Part shown: positions 1-9,419 of the stretch, piece after piece
Layout of the letters: the number at the start of each line of letters is the position of its first letter
Numbering within the stretch: the stretch's first letter is position 1
Assembly: GCA_011523635.1 (NCBI GenBank)
Contig: WTGI01000019.1
Location: forward strand, 1 to 33,752
Length of the DNA: 33,752 nt
Direction: 5' to 3'
Source of the DNA: Acidimicrobiia bacterium
GTDB lineage: Bacteria; Actinomycetota; Acidimicrobiia; Spongiisociales; Spongiisociaceae
Position numbers and translations under genes: made by a program
Notes under the pieces: model-generated
Seen by the model: the letters and a program-made list of their open reading frames with translations, nothing else
Told to the model about the DNA's origin: nothing
Database searches by the model: none

Positions 1-1862
<1,862 letters not shown>

Positions 1863-1876
1863 GAAGTTGCTTGTTA

Positions 1877-1935
1877 CTAGTTGCTAGTAACTAATAAATG
1901 ACTAAAAACTAGAAACTAACGACTAGCAACTAGCT
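1877..1935. repeat. Heptamer repeat array 1 between convergent genes
   Basis: Two copies of a CTAGTTG-type heptamer (CTAGTTG 1877-1883, CTAGTAA 1884-1890, and a weaker CTAATAA 1891-1897) are followed by five consecutive ACTnnnn heptamers at 1901-1935 (ACTAAAA, ACTAGAA, ACTAACG, ACTAGCA, ACTAGCT). The two halves are inverted: 1877-1888 pairs perfectly over 12 bases with 1922-1933. The array is AT-rich in a GC-rich genome and runs into the last codons and stop of the minus-strand gene that ends at 1916. The same layout recurs at 7958-8017 and 13526-13586. It may act as a two-way transcription stop, but that is inference. Confidence 0.75.
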
Positions 1936-2839
1936 CAGCTAGGAGGTCCCGGGTGGCTCCGGTTCCGATCCCGGTGTCGAACGGAACTGCCCAAACATCG
2001 GTGGCGCCGGCATCGAACAGGTCCTGGATGCGGGAGCGTACGGTCTGCTCGTCGCCGGTTATGACCACATCCGCCGGCCCATCTACTTCTTCGCGAGCGA
2101 ATAGTCGCTGGTAGTTGACGAGAGTGCGGTAGAAGCTGAAGGTCTGGTTGACCGCGGCTTTCGCCCGGTCACGGTCTCCGTCTACCGCCACCGGAATCCC
2201 CGCCACCACGCGCGGGGCAGTCCTACCCGCCGCCTCCGCTCCCTCGGTGGTTGCGGGCAGCACCACCTCTTCCAGGGACTTCGGTCCGGCCAACCACGTG
2301 GTCACGCCGTCGGCCAACTCCCCGCCCAGCCGGCACATCGCCGGTCCCAGAGCCCCGACGATCACCGGCACGCGTGAGGTACCGGACACCGTTATCGCCG
2401 CCTCGACCTGGTAGTGGTCCCCGGCGAAGCTGACCTCACCTTCTCCGAGCAGCCCTCCCAGAACGGTCAGGTACTCACGTAGGTGGCCCACCTGGCTCGA
2501 ATAGTCGAGGCCATGCATCCCCTCGATCACGGGACGGTGCGATACGCCCACCCCGAGCACGAACCGCCCTCCCGCCAGGGACTGGACGGTCGCCGCGGAT
2601 TGGGCCAGCGCGACCGGATGGCGGGGGTAGGTTGGAACCACCCCTACCGCCAGTTCGATACGGGACGTGCGCTGTGCCGCCGCGGCCAGCATGGTCATCG
2701 AGTCCATGCCCCGGCTGAAGTGGATGCACCAGGCCGAGTTGAACCCGTCCCGCTCGGCGGCGACTGCTTCTGCAACCACTTCCCCTGGTGTCCTGAATAT
2801 GCCTACGGGCTCGCCGCCGAGGAGAATCGAGATGCGCAC
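1916..2839 (-). CDS. LLM-class F420-dependent oxidoreductase
   Basis: 307 residues of the bacterial luciferase-like monooxygenase fold. Features seen: an N-terminal strand with ILLGGEPVG, the GVVPTYPRHPVALAQSAATV segment (about 75-95), GGRFVLGVGVSHR (about 100-113), PVIVGALGPAMCRLGGELADG (within 160-185), and a C-terminal segment with TGDEQTVRSRI. This resembles the TIGR03564 group of F420-dependent oxidoreductases common in actinomycetes. The substrate cannot be told from sequence. The start is GTG at 2837-2839, preceded by a strong ribosome site (GGGAGGAG, 6 bases upstream). The gene lies 17 bases downstream of the hydrolase gene on the same strand, so they are probably one transcript. Its stop codon and last three codons are made of heptamer repeat DNA. 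Confidence 0.85.
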   Translation of the reverse strand: MRISILLGGEPVGIFRTPGEVVAEAVAAERDGFNSAWCIHFSRGMDSMTMLAAAAQRTSRIELAVGVVPTYPRHPVALAQSAATVQSLAGGRFVLGVGVSHRPVIEGMHGLDYSSQVGHLREYLTVLGGLLGEGEVSFAGDHYQVEAAITVSGTSRVPVIVGALGPAMCRLGGELADGVTTWLAGPKSLEEVVLPATTEGAEAAGRTAPRVVAGIPVAVDGDRDRAKAAVNQTFSFYRTLVNYQRLFAREEVDGPADVVITGDEQTVRSRIQDLFDAGATDVWAVPFDTGIGTGATRDLLAELVASR

Positions 2840-2856
2840 GGGTCACTCCTCCCTTT

Positions 2857-3597
2857 CTATCCGAGCGTCGCCGAAAGCAGGCCGAGCAATCGGGCCAGCG
2901 TGTCGCCGGTGGCGGCGTGATGGTACGAGTCGGCATCGTCATCCAGGTAGTCGTGGCCCACACCGTCGTAGAGGATCCATCTGCCGTGAGGGTTGAGCCG
3001 CTGCGCCTCGTCGACCCCGGCGGGGGGTACCAGATGGTCGTCCGCCCCGTAGAGGCCCAGGACCGGCATCGGAAGCATCTCCAGGGCCTCGACCACCGGC
3101 AGGCGCCTTTCCTCATCACCGGCCAGAGGGGCATACGCGACGCAGAGGGCCCCGACAGCCCGCTGCCGGTGGGCCGCATAGATGATGGCGAACCGGCCCC
3201 CCACGTCGATCCCCACCACGCCGATCCGGCCGGGACGGGCCCATCCGGCCGGGTCGGCGAACGCGAAGGCCACCGCATCATCGATGTCCGCCAGGGCGCG
3301 GCGGTCCCGGATCGCGTGGTAGGTGGCGACCAGGTCCTCGAACGGCGCCTTGGGTCCGGGATGAGCGCCCCGGGTCAGGTCCGGGACGAGGACGGCGTAT
3401 CCATTACGCGCCAGCCGGCGGGCGAGATCCTTGACGAAGGGCGTGATCCCCTGTAGCGGGGGCAGCAGCAACACCAACGGGTAATCGCCGATCCGGTCGG
3501 GACGGGACAGGTAGCCGGTGGAGAACCCGGCCCCGGACGGCATGGCGAAGTCACGATAGAGAATCTCGATCGTACCCTCATGCTGGAGGACCGCCAT
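2857..3597 (-). CDS. Dienelactone hydrolase-like alpha/beta hydrolase with Asp at the nucleophile position
   Basis: 246 residues, normal for the dienelactone hydrolase family, with the alpha/beta hydrolase order intact: YPLVLLLPPLQG (about 39-50), RNGYAVLVPDL (64-74), the nucleophile elbow, the acid residue in LGLYGADDHLVPP and the histidine in DGVGHDYLDD. The elbow reads GVVGIDVGGRFA. Family members normally have G-x-C-x-G-G, so the nucleophilic Cys is replaced by Asp131 (bases 3205-3207). The protein may therefore not act as a classical dienelactone hydrolase. An Asp nucleophile is known in haloalkane dehalogenases and epoxide hydrolases of the wider fold, but that parallel is inference only. 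ATG start with AGGAGG four bases upstream. Probably cotranscribed with the LLM oxidoreductase. Confidence 0.78.
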   Translation of the reverse strand: MAVLQHEGTIEILYRDFAMPSGAGFSTGYLSRPDRIGDYPLVLLLPPLQGITPFVKDLARRLARNGYAVLVPDLTRGAHPGPKAPFEDLVATYHAIRDRRALADIDDAVAFAFADPAGWARPGRIGVVGIDVGGRFAIIYAAHRQRAVGALCVAYAPLAGDEERRLPVVEALEMLPMPVLGLYGADDHLVPPAGVDEAQRLNPHGRWILYDGVGHDYLDDDADSYHHAATGDTLARLLGLLSATLG

Positions 3598-3639
3598 GCC
3601 ACCTCCTGTACGGGTCCCTGGGCAGAAACTGTGAACGGC

Positions 3640-4356
3640 TCAATCGTAGCCAGCGGACGGGGTACCCCTGAACCCGCCGTCGCGCAACTCCGAGACCGCC
3701 GCCGAGGTCAGCGTCCGCGTGCCGCTGTTCGTCTCCACCACCAAGCCCCCGTCCGGTGAGATGCCGACCGCCGTTCCGCTGCCGTCCGGGACCCATGTGA
3801 CCGGTCGCCCGAGTGTGGAGCACCGTCGCCGGTACTCCTCACCCGGCCAATCGCCCGGTTCGCCCGCCAATAGGGGAAGGAACTCCTCGGCCCACCGGTG
3901 CGCGATCTTCACCCCGGCCTCCGGGCCGGGATCGGAGTCGAACACGGCGCCCGTACCCTCCGGAGCGTCCGGCCAGAACAGGTTGGCGCCCCATCCCGCC
4001 ACCACCGTGTCGCCCGAAGCCTCGGTGAGCAGGCCGCCCAGCTTCAGCGGCCCGCGCATCAGATCGTTGGGCCATTTGAGCATGAGGTCCCGTCCCGGAT
4101 CGCCGAGCGCTCGCAGGGCCGCCACGCCGGCCACCAGCGTCAGGAGCGGCCATGAGGATGGAGGCCAGTGGGGCCGGACTCCGAGGGAAGCCGCCAGCGC
4201 CCGCGGCGCGTTCGACCAGTGCGAACCCGAGCGTCCTCTCCCACGGGTCTGCGACCGCGCCACCACCAGCAGGGGCAGCGGTCCGCGCCGGGCCCACACC
4301 TCGTCCTGGGTGGAGGTGGTCCGGTCGAGTAGCAGCGTCTCGTAGGGTGTAGCCAT
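3640..4356 (-). CDS. birA: Biotin--[acetyl-CoA carboxylase] ligase
   Basis: BirA activates biotin with ATP and attaches it to the lysine of the biotinyl domain of acyl-CoA carboxylases. The 238-residue product lacks the N-terminal DNA-binding domain (monofunctional class I type). Seen: TTSTQDE near the N-terminus, the adenylate loop SQTRGRGRSGSHW, LKWPNDLM and KLGGLLTEA. The usual GRGRxGRxW has Ser in place of the second Arg. The reading frame is open further upstream to 4695, but that extension is basic, has no family similarity and overlaps the divergent carboxylase gene, so ATG 4354-4356 is preferred. A TATCCT box on the minus strand (4391-4396) could be its -10. It is divergent from, and functionally linked to, the carboxylase subunits at 4532-7954. 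Confidence 0.85.
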   Translation of the reverse strand: MATPYETLLLDRTTSTQDEVWARRGPLPLLVVARSQTRGRGRSGSHWSNAPRALAASLGVRPHWPPSSWPLLTLVAGVAALRALGDPGRDLMLKWPNDLMRGPLKLGGLLTEASGDTVVAGWGANLFWPDAPEGTGAVFDSDPGPEAGVKIAHRWAEEFLPLLAGEPGDWPGEEYRRRCSTLGRPVTWVPDGSGTAVGISPDGGLVVETNSGTRTLTSAAVSELRDGGFRGTPSAGYD

Positions 4357-4440
4357 CGGTAGCCGGTGAGGGTCTAAGGGTCGAGTTCGAAGGATACGCG
4401 CGCTCGGCGCAAGCGCCGGGCCGCACGGTAACGCGTCCGA

Positions 4441-4454
4441 CTCCGCGCGCGGAG
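4441..4454. promoter_or_regulatory. 14-bp perfect palindrome between birA and the carboxylase gene (operator candidate)
   Basis: CTCCGCGCGCGGAG reads the same on both strands. It lies in the divergent intergenic region, about 25 bases upstream of a TAACCT box (4480-4485) that could be the -10 of the carboxylase gene, and downstream of a CGGCGC-AA-GCGCCG inverted repeat (4405-4418). A regulator of propionyl-CoA or biotin genes could bind here. In GC-rich DNA such palindromes can occur by chance. Confidence 0.35.
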
Positions 4455-4531
4455 AATCGTTGCGGGGGTGCGTAGCGCCTAACCTTGAACGCCGCCACAA
4501 CGGTAGGACAACCACAGAGAACCGGACGACT

Positions 4532-6082
4532 TTGGGAACCGAACAGCGCATCGAACAGCTTCGAGAACTCCGCCGCCAGGCCGAGGGTGGAGGATCCCGG
4601 CGCGCCGTGGACCGCCAGCGGGAGAAGGGCAAGCTGACCGCCAGGGAGCGGATCGCGCTGCTGCTCGACCAGGGGAGCTTCCAGGAGATCGACACCTTCG
4701 TCCGGCACCAGTCGCGTGGCTTCGGCCTCGAGGACCGGCGGCCACTCGGGGATGCCGTAGTGACCGGCTACGGAACCGTCAACGGCCGGACCGTCTTCGT
4801 CTTCGCCGAGGACTTCACCGTCTTCGGCGGGAGCCTCGGCAAGGCGGTAGCCGACAAGATCACCAAAGTGATGGACATGGCCATGAAGGTCGGGGCGCCG
4901 GTGGTCGGGCTGAAGGACTCCGGCGGTGCGCGCATCCAGGAAGGGGTGCAGTCTCTAGACGGCTACGGGAGGATCTTCTATCGCAACGTGATGGCCTCCG
5001 GGGTGATCCCTCAGGTGTCGGTCATCATGGGCCCGTGCGCGGGTGGTGCGGTCTACTCCCCCGCCATCACCGACTTCGTCTACCAGGTGGGCGGAACCAG
5101 CCACCTGTTCATCACCGGTCCGGACGTGATCAAGGCGGTCACCGGCGAGGAAGTCACCTTCGAAGACCTGGGCGGCGCCAACACCCACGCCTCCATCTCG
5201 GGAGTCACGCACTTCGTTTCCGAGTCCGGAGCCGACGCCCTGGATGACGTCCGCTACCTGCTGTCGTTCCTCCCCCAGAACAACATGACGCCGCCCCCCT
5301 ACTTCCCGCCCGACGACTCACCGGACCGGGCCGACGACCGGCTGGATTCAATCATTCCCGACTCGCCCAACCAGCCCTACGACATGGTGGAGATCATCGA
5401 ATCGGTGGTGGACGGGGGCGAGTTCTACCAGGTCCACGAGCACTGGGCCCAGAACATCGTCGTGGGCTTGGCGCGCTTGGCCGGCCACTCTACGGGCATA
5501 GTGGCCAACCAGCCGAGCCATCTGGCCGGGACCCTAGACATCGGAGCATCGCAGAAAGCGGCCCGGTTCGTCCGGATGTGCGATGCCTTCAACATTCCCA
5601 TCATCACCTTCGTGGACGTGCCCGGCTTCCTGCCGGGCGTGGAGCAGGAGCACGGCGGCATCATCCGCCACGGCGCCAAGCTGCTCTACGCCTACTGCGA
5701 GGCCACCGTGCCCAGGGTCACCGTGATCACCCGCAAGTCCTATGGAGGCGCCTACCTGGTCATGAACGCCCGCGGCGTGGGCGCCGACCTGGTCTACGCC
5801 TGGCCTTCGGCCGAGATCGCCGTGATGGGCGCCCAGGGTGCGGTCAACATCATCCATCGCAAGGAGATCGCCACCGCCGCCGACCCCGATGCCAAGCGGG
5901 ACGACCTGGTCGAGGAGTACGAGGACCGCTTCGCCAACCCCTACGTAGCCTCCGAATTGGGCCTGGTGGACAGCGTCATCGAGCCCCGAAAGACCAGGGT
6001 GCTTCTCGTCAAGGCGTTCGACATGCTGCGCGACAAGCGTGACTCGCTACCGCCCAAGAAGCACGGCAACATCCCGCTCTAG
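4532..6082 (+). CDS. pccB: Propionyl/acyl-CoA carboxylase beta subunit (carboxyltransferase)
   Basis: 516 residues from the chosen start, matching the 510-550 usual for PccB/AccD proteins. It transfers carboxyl from biotin to an acyl-CoA. The N-terminal crotonase-like half carries [45 protein letters not shown] and the acyl-CoA pocket [16 protein letters not shown]. The C-terminal half has [31 protein letters not shown] and [15 protein letters not shown]. The ITDF position corresponds to the Asp that favours propionyl- over acetyl-CoA in known enzymes. Start: the open frame reaches 4460, but those first codons look non-homologous; TTG 4532-4534 ([12 protein letters not shown]) fits the family, with a poor ribosome site, so the start is uncertain. 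It is followed 108 bases later by the biotin-carrying subunit. The mutase at 9420-10994 supports propionyl-CoA as substrate. Confidence 0.9.
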   Translation: MGTEQRIEQLRELRRQAEGGGSRRAVDRQREKGKLTARERIALLLDQGSFQEIDTFVRHQSRGFGLEDRRPLGDAVVTGYGTVNGRTVFVFAEDFTVFGGSLGKAVADKITKVMDMAMKVGAPVVGLKDSGGARIQEGVQSLDGYGRIFYRNVMASGVIPQVSVIMGPCAGGAVYSPAITDFVYQVGGTSHLFITGPDVIKAVTGEEVTFEDLGGANTHASISGVTHFVSESGADALDDVRYLLSFLPQNNMTPPPYFPPDDSPDRADDRLDSIIPDSPNQPYDMVEIIESVVDGGEFYQVHEHWAQNIVVGLARLAGHSTGIVANQPSHLAGTLDIGASQKAARFVRMCDAFNIPIITFVDVPGFLPGVEQEHGGIIRHGAKLLYAYCEATVPRVTVITRKSYGGAYLVMNARGVGADLVYAWPSAEIAVMGAQGAVNIIHRKEIATAADPDAKRDDLVEEYEDRFANPYVASELGLVDSVIEPRKTRVLLVKAFDMLRDKRDSLPPKKHGNIPL

Positions 6083-6190
6083 GAAAGTACTGAAAATGTC
6101 CCGTTGGCCCGATGTCCGGCAATAGACCCCAGGTGACAGGATCGCGGGCCAAGCTATCCCCGTCTCTTTCAGCACCCTCCTGAGACCCTC

Positions 6191-7954
6191 GTGCCGAAGC
6201 AGAGCCTGAGCATGGACTCCCTCCTGGTCGCCAACCGGGGGGAGATCGCGGTACGGGTGATCCGGACCGCCGCCGAGCTGGGGTTACGGACGATCGCGGT
6301 GTACTCGGAACTCGACCGGGACGCACTGCATGTCGAGCTGGCCGACGAGGCGTGGAACATCGGCGGGCCTCCGGCCTCGGAGTCCTACCTGAACGCCCGG
6401 CGCATCATCGATGTAGCCCGGCGCTCGGGCGCTGACGCCATCCATCCCGGTTACGGGTTCCTCTCGGAGAACGCCGGATTCGCACGCATGGTGGCGGACG
6501 CGGGCATCACCTGGGTGGGACCGCCGGCCCGCGCCATCGAGTTGATGGGGGACAAGATCCTGTCACGCCGGACCGCGGAGCAGGCCGGGGTCTCGCCGGT
6601 GCCCGGAACCACCGAGGCTGTCAGCAGCCTGAAGGAGGCCGCCCCGATCGCCTCGCGGATCGGCTATCCGATCGCGGTGAAGGCCTCTCACGGCGGCGGT
6701 GGCAAGGGCCTGCGGGTCGCCGCCAACCGCAAGGAACTCGGCAACGCCATCGAGGGCGCCCGGCGCGAGGCGGCGGCGTACTTCGGCAACCCGGCCGTCT
6801 ACCTCGAGACATACCTCGATAGGGCCCGCCACATCGAGGCCCAGATCATCGTGGACGGGCATGGCAACGCCCGCTTTCTCGGCGAGCGGGACTGTTCCGT
6901 ACAGCGCCGCCACCAGAAGCTCATCGAGGAGGCGCCCTCCACGCTGCTCACCCCTGAAGGCCGGAGGGCTCTCGGAGAGGCCGCTCTCGCCATCGCCGAG
7001 GCGTGTGACTACACCAACGCCGGCACTGTCGAGTTCCTGGTCCGGCCTGACGGGACGTTCTACTTCCTGGAGATGAACACCCGCCTTCAGGTCGAGCACA
7101 CGGTGACCGAGATGGTGACCGGACTCGACCTCGTGGCCGAGCAGCTGGCGATCGCCGACGGCCATCCGCTCTCCTTCGACGAGGTCCCGGTGGTCGGGCA
7201 CGCCATCGAGTTGCGCATCAACGCCGAGGACCCGGCCAACCGGTTCCGCCCCTCGCCGGGAACCGTCACCGAGTACCAGGAGCCCGGAGGTCCCGGCGTG
7301 CGAGTTGACTCTTGGATCACCCCGGGCACCACGGTCAGCCAGTACTACGACAACCTGCTGGCCAAGCTGGTGGTGTGGGGCCGGACCAGGGAGGCCGCCA
7401 TAGCCCGGGCCGAACGTGCTCTGGACGAGTACCGCGTGGCGGGCGTGGCCACCACCCTGCCGGCCCACCGAGCCGTGCTGTCCCACCCGGTCTTCGTCAA
7501 CGGGGAAGCCCACACGCGGTTCGTGGAGGAGGAGTTGATGCTCGACCCCGAGCCGTTCGACCGGGGCGAGGCGCGACCCACCGAGGATCGGGGGCCGGGC
7601 CGCGAGATGACGGTGGAGGTGGGCGGGCGCAAGTTCGACGTGACCTTCTGGCCCCCGGCGGCGCCGGACCCGGCCGGCGGAGATCGCCCGATGCGGCGCC
7701 CGCCACAGCGGCGGGGCGCCGGAGGGCCGGCGTCCACCGAGCGCGGCATGGTGCTGTCCCCCATGCAGGGAACGATCGTCAAGGTGTCGGTCAAGGCTGG
7801 AGACCGGGTGACGGCCGATCAGCAGATCTGCGTCCTCGAGGCCATGAAGATGGAGAACGAGATCAAGAGCCCCATGGACGGGGAGCTGGTGGAGCTGAAG
7901 GTCCAACCGGGCGACACCGTCCGCACCAACGAACTCATAGCCATTATTCGTTAG
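6191..7954 (+). CDS. pccA: Acyl/propionyl-CoA carboxylase alpha subunit (biotin carboxylase + biotin carrier)
   Basis: 587 residues, the size of actinobacterial AccA3-type alpha chains. It carboxylates its own biotin using ATP and bicarbonate. Domains: biotin carboxylase N-terminal (LLVANRGEIAVRVIRTA, about 10-120), ATP-grasp with the glycine loop KASHGGGGKGLRV (about 165-177) and EMNTRLQVEHTVTE (about 295-308), carboxylase C-terminal (to about 445), a Pro/Arg-rich linker, and the biotinyl domain with EAMKMEN. The acceptor Lys553 is at bases 7847-7849. The linker lacks the large BT domain of PccA proteins from proteobacteria and mammals. GTG 6191 is the longest start; ATG 6212 (MDSLLVANRGE) fits the family N-terminus equally well, and neither has a clear ribosome site. 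The 108-base gap after pccB holds no gene. It partners pccB and is the likely target of BirA. Confidence 0.92.
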   Translation: MPKQSLSMDSLLVANRGEIAVRVIRTAAELGLRTIAVYSELDRDALHVELADEAWNIGGPPASESYLNARRIIDVARRSGADAIHPGYGFLSENAGFARMVADAGITWVGPPARAIELMGDKILSRRTAEQAGVSPVPGTTEAVSSLKEAAPIASRIGYPIAVKASHGGGGKGLRVAANRKELGNAIEGARREAAAYFGNPAVYLETYLDRARHIEAQIIVDGHGNARFLGERDCSVQRRHQKLIEEAPSTLLTPEGRRALGEAALAIAEACDYTNAGTVEFLVRPDGTFYFLEMNTRLQVEHTVTEMVTGLDLVAEQLAIADGHPLSFDEVPVVGHAIELRINAEDPANRFRPSPGTVTEYQEPGGPGVRVDSWITPGTTVSQYYDNLLAKLVVWGRTREAAIARAERALDEYRVAGVATTLPAHRAVLSHPVFVNGEAHTRFVEEELMLDPEPFDRGEARPTEDRGPGREMTVEVGGRKFDVTFWPPAAPDPAGGDRPMRRPPQRRGAGGPASTERGMVLSPMQGTIVKVSVKAGDRVTADQQICVLEAMKMENEIKSPMDGELVELKVQPGDTVRTNELIAIIR

Positions 7955-7957
7955 ATG

Positions 7958-8017
7958 CTAGTTGCTAGGCATTATTGATATAACTAGAAACTAGCGACTT
8001 CCGACTAGCAACTGACT
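7958..8017. repeat. Heptamer repeat array 2 between convergent genes
   Basis: CTAGTTG and CTAGGCA (7958-7971) are followed by an 11-base AT-rich spacer and five consecutive ACTnnnn heptamers (7983-8017: ACTAGAA, ACTAGCG, ACTTCCG, ACTAGCA, ACTGACT). AGTTGCTAG (7960-7968) pairs perfectly with CTAGCAACT (8005-8013). The array begins 3 bases after the stop of the carboxylase alpha gene and supplies two of the three stop-codon bases of the minus-strand gene ending at 8016. Same plan as 1877-1935. Confidence 0.75.
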
Positions 8018-9380
8018 AGTCGCCGGCGTCGGAGATCGACTCCGAAAGGGTGGGATGCACCATGAGCGTCTCCCTGAGGGTCTGGACCTTGATCTTCGCT
8101 CTGGTGGCAAGCGCCAGGATCCCGATCAGTTCCGAGGCACGATGACCCACGATGGTCCCACCCAGCACCACCCGGGTGGCCGGATCGGACACCACCTTGG
8201 CGAAGCCCCCGGTGCTCCCGTGGATGAGGCTGCGGGGATTGGCGGTGAAAGGCACTTTGGTGATACGAACCTTGCGGCCCTCCGCCGCGGCGTCTGCTTC
8301 CTCCAGGCCGACGGAAGCGATCTCCGGCTCGGTGAAGATGGCCTGGGCCACGTGGGCGTAGTCGATGGACTGGCCGGGATGGCCTGCCACGTGCCGGCCC
8401 AGGTTCCGCCCCTGCTGGTTGGCCACCGACGACAGGAGCATCTGGCCGGTCACATCACCCGCGGCGTAAATGTGCGGGACCGAGGTGCGCTGGAACTCGT
8501 CCACCACGATGAAGCCCTGGTCTGTCTTGACCCCGGCCTCGTCCAGGCCCAGCCCCTCGGTCATCGGCATGGCCCCCACCGCCAGCAGGGCATGGCTCCC
8601 ATCGACGCGGCGACCATCGTCGACATGCACCCTCACACCGTCGCCGGTACGATCGATTCCCACCGCCCGGGCACCCTTAAGGAGGGCCACGCCCCGCTCC
8701 AGGAAGTTGGCCTCCAACGCCGCGGCCACCTCGGCATCACGGTGTGGTAGGACGTGGTGGCGGCTCACCAGAAGCGACACCTTGCACCCGAGGCTCTCGA
8801 AGATGTGGACCATCTCCACCCCGGTCACGCCCGATCCGATCACCACCACGTGCTCGGGCGCTTCGGGCAGGTCGTAGACATGGCGCGTCGTCAGGATCCG
8901 TTCCCCGTCCACCTGGGCCCACTCGGGGACGCGAGGCCGCGACCCGGTGGAGACCAGCGCGGCATCGAAGGGAACGGTCCTCTCGATGCCGTCGACTGTC
9001 GCCACCGCCAGGTTGGGGCCCACGAACCGGCCCCGACCATGGACTATCTCGATTCCCTGGCTCTCGAGCAGATCGACCGAACGGTCCGAGATCGCCCTCG
9101 CTATCGCCTGTATGCGATCGGCCAGGCGGCCGAGGTCCACCCCCGCTCCCGGGCCCACTATCCCCAGGTCCGCCGCGTTGTGAATCGCCTTCATCCGGAT
9201 GGAGGTGGCGGCCATCGCCTTGGAGGGTATGCAGTCCCGGAGATGGGCGGCGCCGCCGACCACCGAGTCCTCGACCAGTATCACCTCGGCGCCCAGGGCA
9301 GCCGCGGTCGAGGCCGCCGCGCTGCCGGCAGGTCCGGCGCCGATTATCAGGAACCGCAGATACGAGTCCTCGCGATTCAT
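8016..9380 (-). CDS. lpdA: LpdA-like NAD(P)H flavoprotein (quinone reductase type) lacking the disulfide
   Basis: 454 residues of the pyridine nucleotide-disulfide oxidoreductase family. FAD-binding LIIGAGPAGSAAAS (about 11-24), NAD(P)-binding VVVIGSGVTGVEMV, the FAD strand HIYAAGDVTGQ and the C-terminal HPTLSES are all present. The redox segment reads GGAAHLRDCIPSKA, whereas lipoamide dehydrogenases have two Cys separated by four residues. Here the first is Ala and only the second remains, so no active disulfide can form. Mycobacterium tuberculosis LpdA (Rv3303c) shows the same loss and works as an NAD(P)H:quinone reductase. That role is therefore more likely than being part of a 2-oxoacid dehydrogenase. 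ATG start with GGAGG seven bases upstream. It follows the mutase gene by 39 bases on the same strand; no metabolic link is evident. Confidence 0.87.
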   Translation of the reverse strand: MNREDSYLRFLIIGAGPAGSAAASTAAALGAEVILVEDSVVGGAAHLRDCIPSKAMAATSIRMKAIHNAADLGIVGPGAGVDLGRLADRIQAIARAISDRSVDLLESQGIEIVHGRGRFVGPNLAVATVDGIERTVPFDAALVSTGSRPRVPEWAQVDGERILTTRHVYDLPEAPEHVVVIGSGVTGVEMVHIFESLGCKVSLLVSRHHVLPHRDAEVAAALEANFLERGVALLKGARAVGIDRTGDGVRVHVDDGRRVDGSHALLAVGAMPMTEGLGLDEAGVKTDQGFIVVDEFQRTSVPHIYAAGDVTGQMLLSSVANQQGRNLGRHVAGHPGQSIDYAHVAQAIFTEPEIASVGLEEADAAAEGRKVRITKVPFTANPRSLIHGSTGGFAKVVSDPATRVVLGGTIVGHRASELIGILALATRAKIKVQTLRETLMVHPTLSESISDAGD

Positions 9381-9419
9381 CCGCCTGCCTCCATCCTTCC
9401 GGTCGGGACCCGAACGCCG

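Noticed and set aside
4383-4420. tRNA-like GTTCGA plus hairpin upstream of the carboxylase gene
   Set aside because: No acceptor stem, anticodon arm or D arm can be built around it.
6563-7906. Minus-strand open frame (447 codons) in the carboxylase alpha gene
   Set aside because: It is the antisense of the ATP-grasp and biotinyl domains, with no recognisable motif.
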